NCBI RefSeq assembly: GCF_003545815.1
Contig: NZ_PDUW01000005.1
Location: 1-64,000 of the forward strand
Reading direction: 5' to 3'
Length of the DNA: 64,000 nucleotides
Origin: Pusillimonas caeni
Lineage (GTDB): Bacteria > Pseudomonadota > Gammaproteobacteria > Burkholderiales > Burkholderiaceae_B
In this document: positions 34,273-43,313 of the stretch, piece after piece
How positions within the stretch are numbered: position 1 is the first letter of the stretch
Layout: the number at the start of each line of letters is the position of its first letter
Made by a program: the position numbers and the translations under genes
Notes under the pieces: generated by a model
Database searches by the model: none
Seen by the model: only the letters and a program-made list of their open reading frames with translations
What the model was told of the DNA's origin: nothing

Positions 34273-35544
34273 ATGCACCTGCCCGTCACCCGTCCCGCCG
34301 AGCCCGCCGCGCCGTCCGTGTCGACCCGCCACTTGCGGGCGTTTCATGCGGTGTGCCTGCATGGCAGCGTCTCGCAGGCCAGCGCCGCGCTGTGCCGCGC
34401 GCAGTCGGCAGTGACGCGGGCCGTGCTCCAGCTCGAAAGCGAACTTGGCGCTCCGCTGTTCGAGCGCTCGGTGCACGGCATGCTGCCGACGCGGTTCGGC
34501 CAGGTGCTGCTGCGCCGCGTCGAGCGCGCCTTCGCCTACATGGACACCGCCTACCGCGACGTGGCCGTGCTGTCCCGCGACGCCCGGCGCAGCGGGCTGT
34601 ACAGCCTGCACATGAACGAACGCCGCCTCAAGGCGCTCATCGAGCTGTCGCGGCGGCGTCACATGGGCGCCGCGGCCGAGGCGCTGGGCATTTCCCAGCC
34701 GGCGGTGAGCCTGATGCTGCGCGACATCGAGCAGGAAATCGGCGCCACGCTGTTCGAGCGCGGCGTTCGCGGCCTTTATCCCACCCAGGCGGGCGAAACG
34801 GTCATCTGGCAGCTCAAGCTGGCCCTGAACGAGATCCGCATCGCCGCGGACGAGGTTGCCGCCATTCGCGGGCTGAAGCAAGGCGAGGTGCGCGTCGGCG
34901 TGCTGTCGTTGGGCCGCAGCTACGTGCTTCCGGTGGCCATCACCCGGCTGCTGCGCAAACATCCCCAGCTCAAGGTCTCGACCATGGAGGGCGCGTTCGA
35001 AGTGCAGGTGAATGCCCTGCGCGCCGGCGAGATCGACTTCGTGCTGGGCGCCCTGCGGCCGCCCCAGCACTGCAAGGGCCTGAGCCGCGAGCCGCTGCTG
35101 AACGACATGATGGCCGTCGTATGCCGCGCCGGCCACCCGCTTTGTGCCCGGGCGGGCGTTTCGCTGGCCGACACGCTGGCGCACGAATGGGCGCTGCCCC
35201 ATGCCGGAACGCCCACGCGCAGCCTGTTCGAGACCCTGTTCAGCAGCCGGGGCATCGGCCAGCCGCAGATCACGCTCGAAACGACAGACCTTTCCATCAT
35301 CCGCGAAGTCTTGCTGGAAAGCGATATGCTCTCGCTCGTATCGCCGCATCAGTATCGGCGCGAATTCTCGTCCGGCATGCTTTGCCAGCTTCCGCTGGCC
35401 CTGCCAGAAACGGCCCGGCAAGTGGGCCTGCTGCGGCGCACCGACGACCGGCCCTCTCCCGGCGCGCAATTGCTGCTCGCCGAAGTGCGCGCCATCACAT
35501 CCATACCCGAAGTGCCCCTAACGGAGCTCGAGCTTTCACTATGA
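34273..35544 (+). CDS. LysR-like regulator with two N-terminal HTH domains
   Basis: A 423-residue protein, about 120 longer than a normal LysR. It has two LysR-type winged HTH domains in tandem: about residues 19-78 (GSVSQASAALCRAQSAVTRA) and about 117-176 (RHMGAAAEALGISQPAVSLM). One effector-binding domain follows at about 205-410. The first HTH is degenerate in its recognition helix. It is divergent from the isochorismatase-liv operon and its stop overlaps the start of the ModE-type gene, so both are translated together. Confidence 0.87.
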   Translation: MHLPVTRPAEPAAPSVSTRHLRAFHAVCLHGSVSQASAALCRAQSAVTRAVLQLESELGAPLFERSVHGMLPTRFGQVLLRRVERAFAYMDTAYRDVAVLSRDARRSGLYSLHMNERRLKALIELSRRRHMGAAAEALGISQPAVSLMLRDIEQEIGATLFERGVRGLYPTQAGETVIWQLKLALNEIRIAADEVAAIRGLKQGEVRVGVLSLGRSYVLPVAITRLLRKHPQLKVSTMEGAFEVQVNALRAGEIDFVLGALRPPQHCKGLSREPLLNDMMAVVCRAGHPLCARAGVSLADTLAHEWALPHAGTPTRSLFETLFSSRGIGQPQITLETTDLSIIREVLLESDMLSLVSPHQYRREFSSGMLCQLPLALPETARQVGLLRRTDDRPSPGAQLLLAEVRAITSIPEVPLTELELSL

Positions 35545-35894
35545 CCCACACCCCCCAAGTCCAGTTTCGCATGCGCATCTATCGCGACGGCACGATCGCC
35601 ATCGGCCCCGGCCGGATCACGCTGCTCGAGGCCATCGACCGTACCGGCTCGATTTCCGCCGCCGCCAGGCACTTGAAGATGTCCTACAGGCGGGCCTGGC
35701 TATTGGTCAACGACACCAATAACGCTTTGAAGCAGCCGGCCGTCACATCGTCCGAAGGCGGTGCGTCGGGCGGCGGCAGCCGGCTGACCGAAACGGGGCA
35801 GGCGCTGATACGGCATTACCGCAACATCGAAGCCATCGCAGCCCAATCGGCACAGTCCGACATCGACGCGCTCACCGCATTAATCGCCCGCTGA
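35541..35894 (+). CDS. stand-alone ModE-type winged-HTH protein
   Basis: A 117-residue protein made only of the ModE N-terminal HTH domain (ITLLEAIDRTGSISAAARHLKMSYRRAWLLVNDTN). It lacks the molybdate-binding TOBE domains, so it cannot sense molybdate in the known way. ATG 35541 overlaps the regulator stop as ATGA. The LysR-like partner may supply sensing. A role at the molybdenum-cofactor genes 13 kb away is possible but unproven. Confidence 0.82.
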   Translation: MTHTPQVQFRMRIYRDGTIAIGPGRITLLEAIDRTGSISAAARHLKMSYRRAWLLVNDTNNALKQPAVTSSEGGASGGGSRLTETGQALIRHYRNIEAIAAQSAQSDIDALTALIAR

Positions 35895-35992
35895 CCTGAC
35901 AGAGATACTATTTTCGGGCGCTTGCAGCGCAGGCCGTTTAAGTTGAGGCGAGCGCCGGCGTGCCGTTGATGTTCCACAGGGACGCTGTCGAC

Positions 35993-36511
35993 TCATTTGT
36001 CCGCGGCGACCTTGCCCAGCAGCTTGATCAGCGTCGCGCGTTCGCGGCCGGTAAGCTGCGCCGCGATGATGTCTTCGTAGCGGCGCGACAGCGCCGTCAG
36101 CCGGCGCAGTTCGGCATGCCCTTCGGAGGTAACCGCCAGCGCGTAGCTGCGCCGGTCGTCGGGTATGCTTTGGCGCTCCACGTAGCCCACCGATTCCAGG
36201 GCGTCGATGACCTTCACTACGCTGGCCCGGTTGACGCGCAAGGCGTCGGCCAAGGCCGACTGGTTGATGCCGGGCTGGGTGCCGATGATGCACAGGGCCG
36301 TCATGCGGGCTGGCGACAGCGCATCGGGGCCGAAGAGTTCGAACAGCACTTCGTACGACCGCACCTGGGCCTTCTTGATCTCGTAAGCCAGGGAATCGCG
36401 CAACAGATCGATATCGTCTTCCTTGCCCCGGCCCGAGTGCGCGTCGCGCTCGCCGGAGGCGAGCGGTTGTGGAAGGTCGCCGGCCGCGCCGGCGGAATGG
36501 TATGTGTTCAT
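35993..36511 (-). CDS. MarR-family transcriptional regulator
   Basis: About 172 residues. The winged HTH is at about residues 80-140 (INQSALADALRVNRASVVKVIDALESVGYVERQSIPDDRRSYALAV). An N-terminal stretch of about 35 residues is likely disordered. The start chosen is ATG 36511; a GTG 66 bases upstream is in frame. It is divergent from the amidohydrolase, with a palindromic candidate operator between them, and probably represses in the absence of an aromatic ligand. Confidence 0.88.
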   Translation of the reverse strand: MNTYHSAGAAGDLPQPLASGERDAHSGRGKEDDIDLLRDSLAYEIKKAQVRSYEVLFELFGPDALSPARMTALCIIGTQPGINQSALADALRVNRASVVKVIDALESVGYVERQSIPDDRRSYALAVTSEGHAELRRLTALSRRYEDIIAAQLTGRERATLIKLLGKVAADK

Positions 36512-36618
36512 CGATAGCGCCACTGGAAGTACGCGGCAATCCTCCGTCGAATCCGGGCCCCAGGCCAGGGTTAGCACCGATGGAAGGCAGCCATCCGAGA
36601 TAATATGATCTTTATAAC

Positions 36619-36635
36619 TGTTAACCAGCCTAACA
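36619..36635. promoter_or_regulatory. candidate MarR operator
   Basis: TGTTA (36619-36623) and TAACA (36631-36635) form a 17-bp inverted repeat with a 7-bp spacer, in the AT-rich part of the MarR/amidohydrolase gap. Size and symmetry fit MarR operators. Confidence 0.5.
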
Positions 36636-36713
36636 ATATATTAGTATCGGCCCTGATGGACAAGCGCGCATCTCCGCGCAAGCCCATGCAACACGAATCT
36701 TCCAAGGACACCC

Positions 36714-37643
36714 ATGACCGGCCTTAATCAGGTAGTGGCCATCGACATCCACACCCACGCCACTGTTTCCACGCGCAACGCGCCCGACGAAGTCGCCATC
36801 GCCTTCGATGCCGCCATGGCGGCCTATTTCAAAGAGAAAATGCCGCGGCCGACCATTGCCGAAACCGCCGACTATTACCGCGAGCGCAATATGATGGCCG
36901 TGATCTTCACGGTGGACACCGAGAGGGCCAACGGCCAGGTGCGCATCTCGAACGAAGAAGTGGCCGAAGAGGCCGCCCAGCATCGGGACGTGCTGATTCC
37001 CTTTGCCAGCATCGACCCGCTGCGCGGCAAGATGGGCGCGCGCGAGGCCCGCCGCCTGATCAAGGACTTCGGCATCCGGGGCTTCAAGTTCCACCCCTCG
37101 CAGCAGGAGTTCTACCCCAACGAGCGCCGCGCCTATGATCTGTACGAGGTCATCGCCGAAGCGGGTCTTCCGGCCATTTTCCACAGCGGCCAGACGGGCG
37201 TGGGCGCGCGCATGCGCGGCGGCGGCGGCGTGCGCCTGAAGTATTCCGATCCCATGTTCCTGGACGACGTGGCGGTGGACTTTCCCGACATGCCCATCGT
37301 CATCGCCCACCCATCGTTTCCCTGGCAAGAGAACGCCCTGGCGGTGGCCACGCACAAGCCCCAGGTCTATATCGATCTGTCGGGCTGGTCGCCCAAGTAT
37401 TTCCCGCCCATTCTCATCCAGTACGCCAACACCGTCCTGAAGGACAAGATGCTGTTCGGGTCAGACTTCCCGGTCATCACGCCCGACCGCTGGCTGGAAG
37501 ACTTCGACAAGATCGGCATCCGCGACGAGGTGAAGCCGCTGATCCTGCGCGACAATGCCATCCGGCTGCTGGGGCTGGACAAAGACCCGGTCTACGGCCG
37601 CTACGTGCGCCTGCAGCCCCCGGCGGGCGACGGCTGCTGCTAG
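36714..37643 (+). CDS. amidohydrolase-2 family metal enzyme
   Basis: A 309-residue TIM-barrel enzyme of the ACMS-decarboxylase/resorcylate-decarboxylase branch. Metal and catalytic residues appear as the HxH in DIHTHA, the His in IFHSGQTG, the His in IAHPSFPW and the Asp in FGSDFPVITP. Members are non-oxidative decarboxylases or hydrolases acting on ring carboxylates and ring-cleavage products. It is divergent from MarR and the only gene of its unit, ending before two hairpins. Confidence 0.88.
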   Translation: MTGLNQVVAIDIHTHATVSTRNAPDEVAIAFDAAMAAYFKEKMPRPTIAETADYYRERNMMAVIFTVDTERANGQVRISNEEVAEEAAQHRDVLIPFASIDPLRGKMGAREARRLIKDFGIRGFKFHPSQQEFYPNERRAYDLYEVIAEAGLPAIFHSGQTGVGARMRGGGGVRLKYSDPMFLDDVAVDFPDMPIVIAHPSFPWQENALAVATHKPQVYIDLSGWSPKYFPPILIQYANTVLKDKMLFGSDFPVITPDRWLEDFDKIGIRDEVKPLILRDNAIRLLGLDKDPVYGRYVRLQPPAGDGCC

Positions 37644-37663
37644 AGCGGGTAGCGGCGTTCATC

Positions 37664-37713
37664 CAGGCATGCAGCGCATGCCTGCGTATAAGCCCCGGCC
37701 GTGACCGGGGCTT
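37664..37713. terminator. two adjacent hairpins between convergent genes
   Basis: CAGGCATGC (37664-37672) pairs with GCATGCCTG (37676-37684), and AAGCCCCGG (37690-37698) with CCGGGGCTT (37705-37713). Both stems are perfect. They separate the amidohydrolase from the convergent thioesterase gene. T-runs are poor, so termination strength is uncertain. Confidence 0.6.
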
Positions 37714-37736
37714 GTCGTTGCCATGCGGCGATGGGC

Positions 37737-38141
37737 TCAGGAAAAACAAGCCTTGAACTCGTCTGGAACGGCGGCGCCCTTCAGGCGGCCTTCGCCGACG
37801 AGTTCGGCCCAGGCGCGCAGTTCGTGGCCCGTGGCCACGAGCCGGTCGCCGCATTTCACGGTATAGCCCACCTTGAAGCGGCGCTCGGCCCACTCGACGA
37901 TGTCGGCTTCGACGGTGATGACGTCGTCGTAGGTGACGGGAGAGCGGAACACGCTGCCGGCATCGACCAGCGGCGTCACCGCATTGAAGCGCGAGCGGAT
38001 GATGCGCTGGCTAAGGCCCCGGCTGCGGCAAAGCCCTTGATAAGTGCTGTCGTACCAGTAAAAGAAAGTGGGGTAAAAGACGATGCCGGCATCGTCGCAA
38101 TCGCCCCACTCCACGGTAAGGCTACGTTCAAACAGGCTCAT
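37737..38141 (-). CDS. hot-dog-fold acyl-CoA thioesterase (4-hydroxybenzoyl-CoA thioesterase type)
   Basis: About 134 residues. The 4HBT-type active-site segment VEWGDCDDAGIVFYPTFFYW is near the N-terminus and contains the candidate catalytic Asp. It hydrolyses a CoA thioester, likely of an aromatic acid. I start at ATG 38141, ten bases after CGGAG; ATG 38150 and 38159 are alternatives. It is the last gene of the monooxygenase-BKACE-cupin-binding-protein operon. Confidence 0.87.
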   Translation of the reverse strand: MSLFERSLTVEWGDCDDAGIVFYPTFFYWYDSTYQGLCRSRGLSQRIIRSRFNAVTPLVDAGSVFRSPVTYDDVITVEADIVEWAERRFKVGYTVKCGDRLVATGHELRAWAELVGEGRLKGAAVPDEFKACFS

Positions 38142-38183
38142 TGTCGCCATGCTCCGCAATGCAAAAGGTCTGATGATAGCCTT

Positions 38184-39356
38184 TTACGACATCGAGCACT
38201 GCTCGTGATAGACGTCTTTATGCATTTCGAGCGGGGTGTCGATCTTCTTTAGCACCACATCGTCGCCCTCGCCCTTGACCGCTTCGAAGGCATAGTAGTT
38301 CTGGATGGGCATGTGGTTGTTATTGAACTTGAACGGCCCCCGCACCGACTTGAGCTCGTCGCCCGCCGCTTTGACCGCCTGCGCGAACGCCTTCTTGTCG
38401 GAGACGTCGCCGTTCAACTTGCCGACTGCAATGTCCAGCAGGTTGCCCGCATCGTAAGCCGCAGCCGCGTACATGCTGGGAGCGCGATTGTATTTTTCCT
38501 TGAACGCCTTGACGAATGCATTGTTCTCGGGGCTGTCGTATCCCGCGCTCCACATGGCGCCGGCGATGACGCCTTCGGCCAGGTTCTTGAGCGCCGGCAA
38601 GGTGGTGCCGTCCACCGTGAACACCGACAGCACGGGCAGCTTGCCCAGCATTCCGGCCTGGCGCATCTGCTTGACGAAATTGATGCCCATGCCGCCCGGA
38701 TAGAACACGAACAAGGCATCGGCGCCCGAGGTTTGCAGCTGGACGATTTCGGCCGAGTAGTCGGTCTGGCCCAACTGGGTGTACAGCTCTTCGACCACCT
38801 CGCCCTTGAAGTAGCGTTTGAAGCCTTCGAGCATTTCCTTGCCGGCCTGATAGTTGGGCGCCATCAGGAACACCTTGCCATAGCCCTTCTTTTGCGCATA
38901 CACGCCCATGGATTCGGCGGGCCCGTCGCTTTGCCAGGCGGCGGCGAAAATATTGGGCTTGCACCCGTCTCCGGATATGGCGCGGGCCCCGGAGTTGGTG
39001 GAAATGGCCACCACGCCCGATTCGACGATTTGCGGAAGCTGGGCCATGAGCACATTGGTGTAGCCCATGCCCACAATGGCATCGACATGGTCGCGTTCGA
39101 TCAGCTTGCGCGCAATCTGCACCCCTGTTTCGGGCTTGACCTGGTCGTCTTCCTTGATGACGGTCACGGCCTGGCCGCCCAGCTTGCCGCCATGCTGGTC
39201 GATAGCCAGCATGAGGCCGTCGTACTGGTCTTGCCCAAGGGCGGCGCCCGGCCCGGACAAGGGGCCGCTGAAGCCGATCTTGATGTCGGCGCTGGCCGGC
39301 GAAGCCAGCAGCGCGAGCGAGCTCGTCAAGCCCGCGATAAGCATTTTGCATTTCAT
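38184..39356 (-). CDS. orphan ABC substrate-binding protein (Liv type)
   Basis: A 390-residue periplasmic binding protein with a signal peptide (MKCKMLIAGLTSSLALLASPASA) and the mature start DIKIGFSGPLSGPGAALGQDQ. No permease or ATPase gene accompanies it, so it may feed the LivHMGF permease encoded at 27.9-31.3 kb. A CAGGAG ribosome site confirms ATG 39356. Position inside a CoA-dependent catabolic operon suggests an aromatic or keto acid ligand. Confidence 0.9.
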   Translation of the reverse strand: MKCKMLIAGLTSSLALLASPASADIKIGFSGPLSGPGAALGQDQYDGLMLAIDQHGGKLGGQAVTVIKEDDQVKPETGVQIARKLIERDHVDAIVGMGYTNVLMAQLPQIVESGVVAISTNSGARAISGDGCKPNIFAAAWQSDGPAESMGVYAQKKGYGKVFLMAPNYQAGKEMLEGFKRYFKGEVVEELYTQLGQTDYSAEIVQLQTSGADALFVFYPGGMGINFVKQMRQAGMLGKLPVLSVFTVDGTTLPALKNLAEGVIAGAMWSAGYDSPENNAFVKAFKEKYNRAPSMYAAAAYDAGNLLDIAVGKLNGDVSDKKAFAQAVKAAGDELKSVRGPFKFNNNHMPIQNYYAFEAVKGEGDDVVLKKIDTPLEMHKDVYHEQCSMS

Positions 39357-39391
39357 GTTTGTCTCCTGGGGAAACTCAAACCGAGTGATTG

Positions 39392-39955
39392 TTATGGGTT
39401 TGAGACGGGCACTGCATCGATCAAAACGAAGCCCACCATGCAGGGCTTGTCGCTTCTGTTGCTCCACGAATGGTTGGTGCCCCGCTGGACGAGCACGTCG
39501 CCGGCGGTCATGCGCACTTCGCCCTCGTCCATGACGGCCCAGATCTCGCCTTCGAGGACGAAGGCGTAATCGACCGAGTTCGTCCGATGCATGGCTTCGT
39601 GGCGTTCGCCGCTTTCATGCATCGCGTCCGCGCCGGAATCGCCCATCGAAGCGAAGGCCTGGTCGCGCTTCCATTTGCCGACGTATTCTTTGTCGGGAGG
39701 AAACTGCACCACCCTGAACACCGAGCCGGAGGGCGGCGGCGCCAGGCTGATCTGGGCCGAGCACGGGTCGGCGCTGCCCTCGTTGCTGGCCGGCGCCCGG
39801 TCGGTCTTCCAGATGTCGGTGACGCCGAAATTGGACACCCCCGCCAGCGCCATCGAGTGCGGCGACGGCGCGTCGGAAATGATGATGGACCTGCCCCGGG
39901 CGTCATGCCCCGTAACGATGCGGCGCACGGGCCGGATGTCGCTGCCAGTCTCCAT
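39392..39955 (-). CDS. cupin-domain protein
   Basis: A 187-residue single-cupin protein. The metal-site segment is HRTNSVDYAFVLEGEIWAVMDEGEVRMTAGDVLVQRGTNHSWSN. ATG 39955 follows GGAGGAG. Such proteins may be dioxygenases, isomerases or ligand sensors; the gene lies 76 bp downstream of the BKACE gene. Function unknown; a role in the same pathway is likely from position. Confidence 0.85.
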   Translation of the reverse strand: METGSDIRPVRRIVTGHDARGRSIIISDAPSPHSMALAGVSNFGVTDIWKTDRAPASNEGSADPCSAQISLAPPPSGSVFRVVQFPPDKEYVGKWKRDQAFASMGDSGADAMHESGERHEAMHRTNSVDYAFVLEGEIWAVMDEGEVRMTAGDVLVQRGTNHSWSNRSDKPCMVGFVLIDAVPVSNP

Positions 39956-40031
39956 GATGGCTCCTCCGATTGTTGTTGTATGTGTAGCAGGAACAGGGGG
40001 GGTGCCGCCTGGGCGCCCCGCCCAGACACGG

Positions 40032-40928
40032 CTATTGCTTGAGCGGCGCCAGGCCCATGATCTCGCGCGCCTCGGTTGCCGTGGCGGGCTCGTGACCCAG
40101 CTCGCGGACGATGCGCACCAGGCGCTCGACCAGCTGCACATTGGTGGCCAGCACGCCGTGTTCATAATACAGGTTGTCTTCCAGGCCGGTGCGCGCATGG
40201 CCGCCCAGCAGGATGCCCTGGACCGTGGCCGGCAACTGCGCGGGACCGATCCCGCTGACGTTGAAGATGGAGTCGGGCGGCAGATGGTCGACCATCATCT
40301 GCAGGATGCGGGGGGTGTAAGGCAGCGCGCCCTGAAAGGCGTTGACGCCGATGACTATGTTGATGAAGTACGGCGCCTTGTCCTGTCCGGCCTTGATGGC
40401 CCTGCTCACATCCTGGACGATGTCCTCGAGGCTGAAGACCTCCCATTCGGGCTTGATGCCGCGCGCCATCATCTTCTCGGCCAGTTCCTGGATGCGCGTG
40501 GGAGTGGTGGGAACCAGAATCTCCTTGCCGCCGAAGCTGGCGCAGATGGTCTGCGCATCGAGCGTGCACATTTCGGCGCCGGGGGCTTCCATGCCCTTGA
40601 GGCGCTCTTCGAAGTTGATTTCCCACAAGCCGTTGTTGAGCTGGTGAATCATGTCGCCGTTGATGCCGCCGCCGGTCGAGTTGTTGAGCACGATGTCGCA
40701 TTTGTCGCGGATCAGGGCGTTCATTTCGCCGTAGACCGCCGGATCGCAGGTGGCCTCGTCGTCGCTGGCGCGGCGCGCATGCAGGGCCACCACACTGGCG
40801 CCCGCGTTGTAGCACCGCAGCACGTCTTCGGCGATTTCCTTGGGCTGGGTGGGCAGGTTCGGGTTCTGCTTTTTGCTGGCCATGCCGCCGGTGGGAGCGA
40901 CGGTGATGATGACTTTGCGCTTGCTCAT
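40032..40928 (-). CDS. BKACE-family enzyme (beta-keto acid cleavage, DUF849), altered metal site
   Basis: A 298-residue TIM-barrel enzyme of the Kce family, which cleaves a beta-keto acid with acetyl-CoA to acetoacetate and a new acyl-CoA. Recognised parts are [28 protein letters not shown] (S84) and GLEDNLYY (E250). In Kce the zinc ligands are two His (HLH) and this Glu. Here the first His is Ala48 (ALHARR) while H50 remains. Either a different ligand binds the metal or the chemistry differs. Second gene of the operon. Confidence 0.88.
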   Translation of the reverse strand: MSKRKVIITVAPTGGMASKKQNPNLPTQPKEIAEDVLRCYNAGASVVALHARRASDDEATCDPAVYGEMNALIRDKCDIVLNNSTGGGINGDMIHQLNNGLWEINFEERLKGMEAPGAEMCTLDAQTICASFGGKEILVPTTPTRIQELAEKMMARGIKPEWEVFSLEDIVQDVSRAIKAGQDKAPYFINIVIGVNAFQGALPYTPRILQMMVDHLPPDSIFNVSGIGPAQLPATVQGILLGGHARTGLEDNLYYEHGVLATNVQLVERLVRIVRELGHEPATATEAREIMGLAPLKQ

Positions 40929-41030
40929 TGTTTGTCTCCTGGTGCAATGCGGCCGATAGCGGATCTTTGCATCGTATCGGCCATGAGGTGGCTTGAATAA
41001 TGCCCGAAGGCTATATGCGCTATTCAGTTT

Positions 41031-42167
41031 TCAAGTATCGGACGTCAGCTTTTCGTATGCCGAGGCCAGTTCGGGGTCGATGCGGCGCATGTCTTCGTGG
41101 GACACGCGGCCGGTGCGGGTCATGTAGCTGTAGGCAAATTCTACTGGACTCATGGAGGGCACCAGCCGGTCCATTTTTTCGTACCATTCGATGCTTGCGT
41201 TCGCGGCCTCCCAAATCTTGCGCATGGGCGGCAGGCGCAGTTCGCGGAAGCGCTCGCGCGCTTGCGCGACGTCCTCGCCCTTCTCTTTGAAGGCCTTGAA
41301 CAGCGCGACGGCGTCCTCCATGGCCAGGCGGGTGCCCGACCCGATGGAGAAATGCGCCGTGCGCAGCGCATCGCCCACCAGCACGACGTTGTCGAAGCCC
41401 CAGCGCTCGTTCCAGATGACGGGAAAATTGCGCCAGTAAGAATGGTTGCTGACGATGGGATGGCCTTCGAGGTCTTTGGCGAACACCCGCTCGCAGTAGG
41501 CAATGGTGTCTTCCGGGCTCATGGTGTCGAAGCCCGCGCGCCGCCAGGTGTCCTCTTCCACTTCCACCAGGAAGGTGCTCATGTCGGGCCGGTAGCGGTA
41601 ATGGTGGGCGCAGAACACGCCCTGCCCGGTTTCGCGAAAGGTGAGCGTGAGACTGTTGAACGCCTTGGTGGTGCCATACCAGATGAACTTATTGGGCCGC
41701 CAGTCGGTGGTGGTGCCCAGTTTTTCTTCGTTCTCGGCACGCAGCCAGGACGACACCCCGTTGGCGCCCACCACCAGATCGGCCTCGCCGAGTTCTTCCA
41801 GGCCGGCGACTTCGGTCTGGAAGCGGATATGGACGCCCAGTTTTTCGACATATTCATACAGCAGAGTCAGGAGCTCGAGCCGGCCGATGGAAGCGAAGCC
41901 GTTGCCGGCGATGGGAATTCGGGTGTCGTTATGGACCACGGTGATCTCGGGCCAGTTCTCCAGATGGGGAGTGAGATAGTGGTAAAGCTGCTCGTCGTCG
42001 CCCTTCAGGAACTCCAGCGCGCGGTCGGAGAACACCACGCCGAAGCCCCACGTGGCGTCGCGCGGATTGCGCTCATAGATGACGATGTCGTGCGCCGGGT
42101 CGTGCTGCTTCATCAATGCGGCAAAGTAGAGCCCGGCCGGGCCGGCCCCGATGATCCTGATCTTCAT
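41031..42167 (-). CDS. FAD-dependent aromatic monooxygenase, CoA-thioester hydroxylase type
   Basis: A 378-residue single-component flavin hydroxylase. The dinucleotide motif IIGAGPAGLYFA opens the protein and the FAD motif VVLVGDALRTAHFSIGSG lies near residue 265. The opening matches the monooxygenase half of 2-aminobenzoyl-CoA monooxygenase and salicylyl-CoA 5-hydroxylase, which act on CoA thioesters. The thioesterase in the same operon fits this reading. It is the first gene of the operon and divergent from a LysR regulator. The substrate is inferred as an aromatic acyl-CoA. Confidence 0.86.
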   Translation of the reverse strand: MKIRIIGAGPAGLYFAALMKQHDPAHDIVIYERNPRDATWGFGVVFSDRALEFLKGDDEQLYHYLTPHLENWPEITVVHNDTRIPIAGNGFASIGRLELLTLLYEYVEKLGVHIRFQTEVAGLEELGEADLVVGANGVSSWLRAENEEKLGTTTDWRPNKFIWYGTTKAFNSLTLTFRETGQGVFCAHHYRYRPDMSTFLVEVEEDTWRRAGFDTMSPEDTIAYCERVFAKDLEGHPIVSNHSYWRNFPVIWNERWGFDNVVLVGDALRTAHFSIGSGTRLAMEDAVALFKAFKEKGEDVAQARERFRELRLPPMRKIWEAANASIEWYEKMDRLVPSMSPVEFAYSYMTRTGRVSHEDMRRIDPELASAYEKLTSDT

Positions 42168-42359
42168 TGAACTGTCTCCTTGACTGCGTTCGCCCTTTGG
42201 GCGCCGCGCATACCGCCATAGTAGTGCAAGCCGGGGTTATAAAAATAATGCCTGAGTGATATAGTCGTTATTCGAAATTCGGTTAACCCTGCCGCCTCCT
42301 GGCCGGCGCCGGCCTCTTTCGCATCGACCGGTTTCCGTCTTTTTTTCAGCCCACCCACC

Positions 42360-43313
42360 ATGCACACACGCCTGCTCGAATACATGCTGCGGGTCGCCGA
42401 ACTGGGCAGCATCAACAAGGCCGCCCTCGACCTGAACCTGTCGCAACCCACGCTTTCGCGCCATATTGCGGCGCTGGAAAAGCTGATGGGCACCGCGCTG
42501 TTCGTGCGCACCCAGGGCGGCGTCAGCCTGACGGAGGCGGGCAGGCTGCTGGCCGATCGCGCCCGTCCCCTGCTGAGGCAGTTCTCGATGCTGAAGGACC
42601 AGGTGGGCGAAATGGCGACCGGGCAATTGTCCATAGGCGTGCCCACATCATGGCAAAAGGTCTTTACCTCGCGCTTCGTGGGCACGCTCGTCAAGCAGCA
42701 TCCGGAAATCAAGCTGCGCGTCCACGAAGGCGTCAGCAATATATTGCGCGACCATCTTCTGGCCGGCGTGCTCGACCTGTGCATCATTCCCTTCGACCCT
42801 TCGCCGCCCACCGGCTATGTGCAGACTCCGCTGGTTCGCGAACCCCTGATCGTATTGGGCAACCGCGCCGAAAATCTCGACCCGGGCGAACCCACTCCCA
42901 TATCGCGCGTCGACGGCGCCAAGCTGATTCTGCCCGGACGTCCCAACGCCATCACTTCGCAGATCGAGCACATGCTCAAGCGCAAGGGCATGCATTTCAA
43001 CATCGCGGTCGAAACCGACACCTTGGCGCTGTGCCTGGACCTTGCCCGCGAAGGCCTGGGCCTGACCATCGTTCCCGCCTGCGCGCTATACGAGCACGGC
43101 ATGTCCGACATCAGCTGGAGCCCTTTGCGCGGGCTGTACCTTACGTGGTCGCTGTTCGAGAGCCTGGCGCGCTCCCACTCGCAGGCCGTGCACGAAGGGC
43201 GCCGCCTGGTGCACAGCACGGTCGCCGAGGCAGTCGGGCAGGCCGCCTGGCACGGAGTGGAAGCCACACGCCAATTGGCGCATGCGGCGCCGGACGTAGA
43301 GCCGGCGGGATGA
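42360..43313 (+). CDS. LysR-family regulator of the monooxygenase operon
   Basis: A 317-residue regulator. HTH at about residues 4-62 (GSINKAALDLNLSQPTLSRHIAALEKLMG), effector domain from about 90. It resembles Nac/Cbl-type regulators in domain layout. It is divergent from the monooxygenase gene with a 192-bp AT-rich gap. Confidence 0.9.
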   Translation: MHTRLLEYMLRVAELGSINKAALDLNLSQPTLSRHIAALEKLMGTALFVRTQGGVSLTEAGRLLADRARPLLRQFSMLKDQVGEMATGQLSIGVPTSWQKVFTSRFVGTLVKQHPEIKLRVHEGVSNILRDHLLAGVLDLCIIPFDPSPPTGYVQTPLVREPLIVLGNRAENLDPGEPTPISRVDGAKLILPGRPNAITSQIEHMLKRKGMHFNIAVETDTLALCLDLAREGLGLTIVPACALYEHGMSDISWSPLRGLYLTWSLFESLARSHSQAVHEGRRLVHSTVAEAVGQAAWHGVEATRQLAHAAPDVEPAG

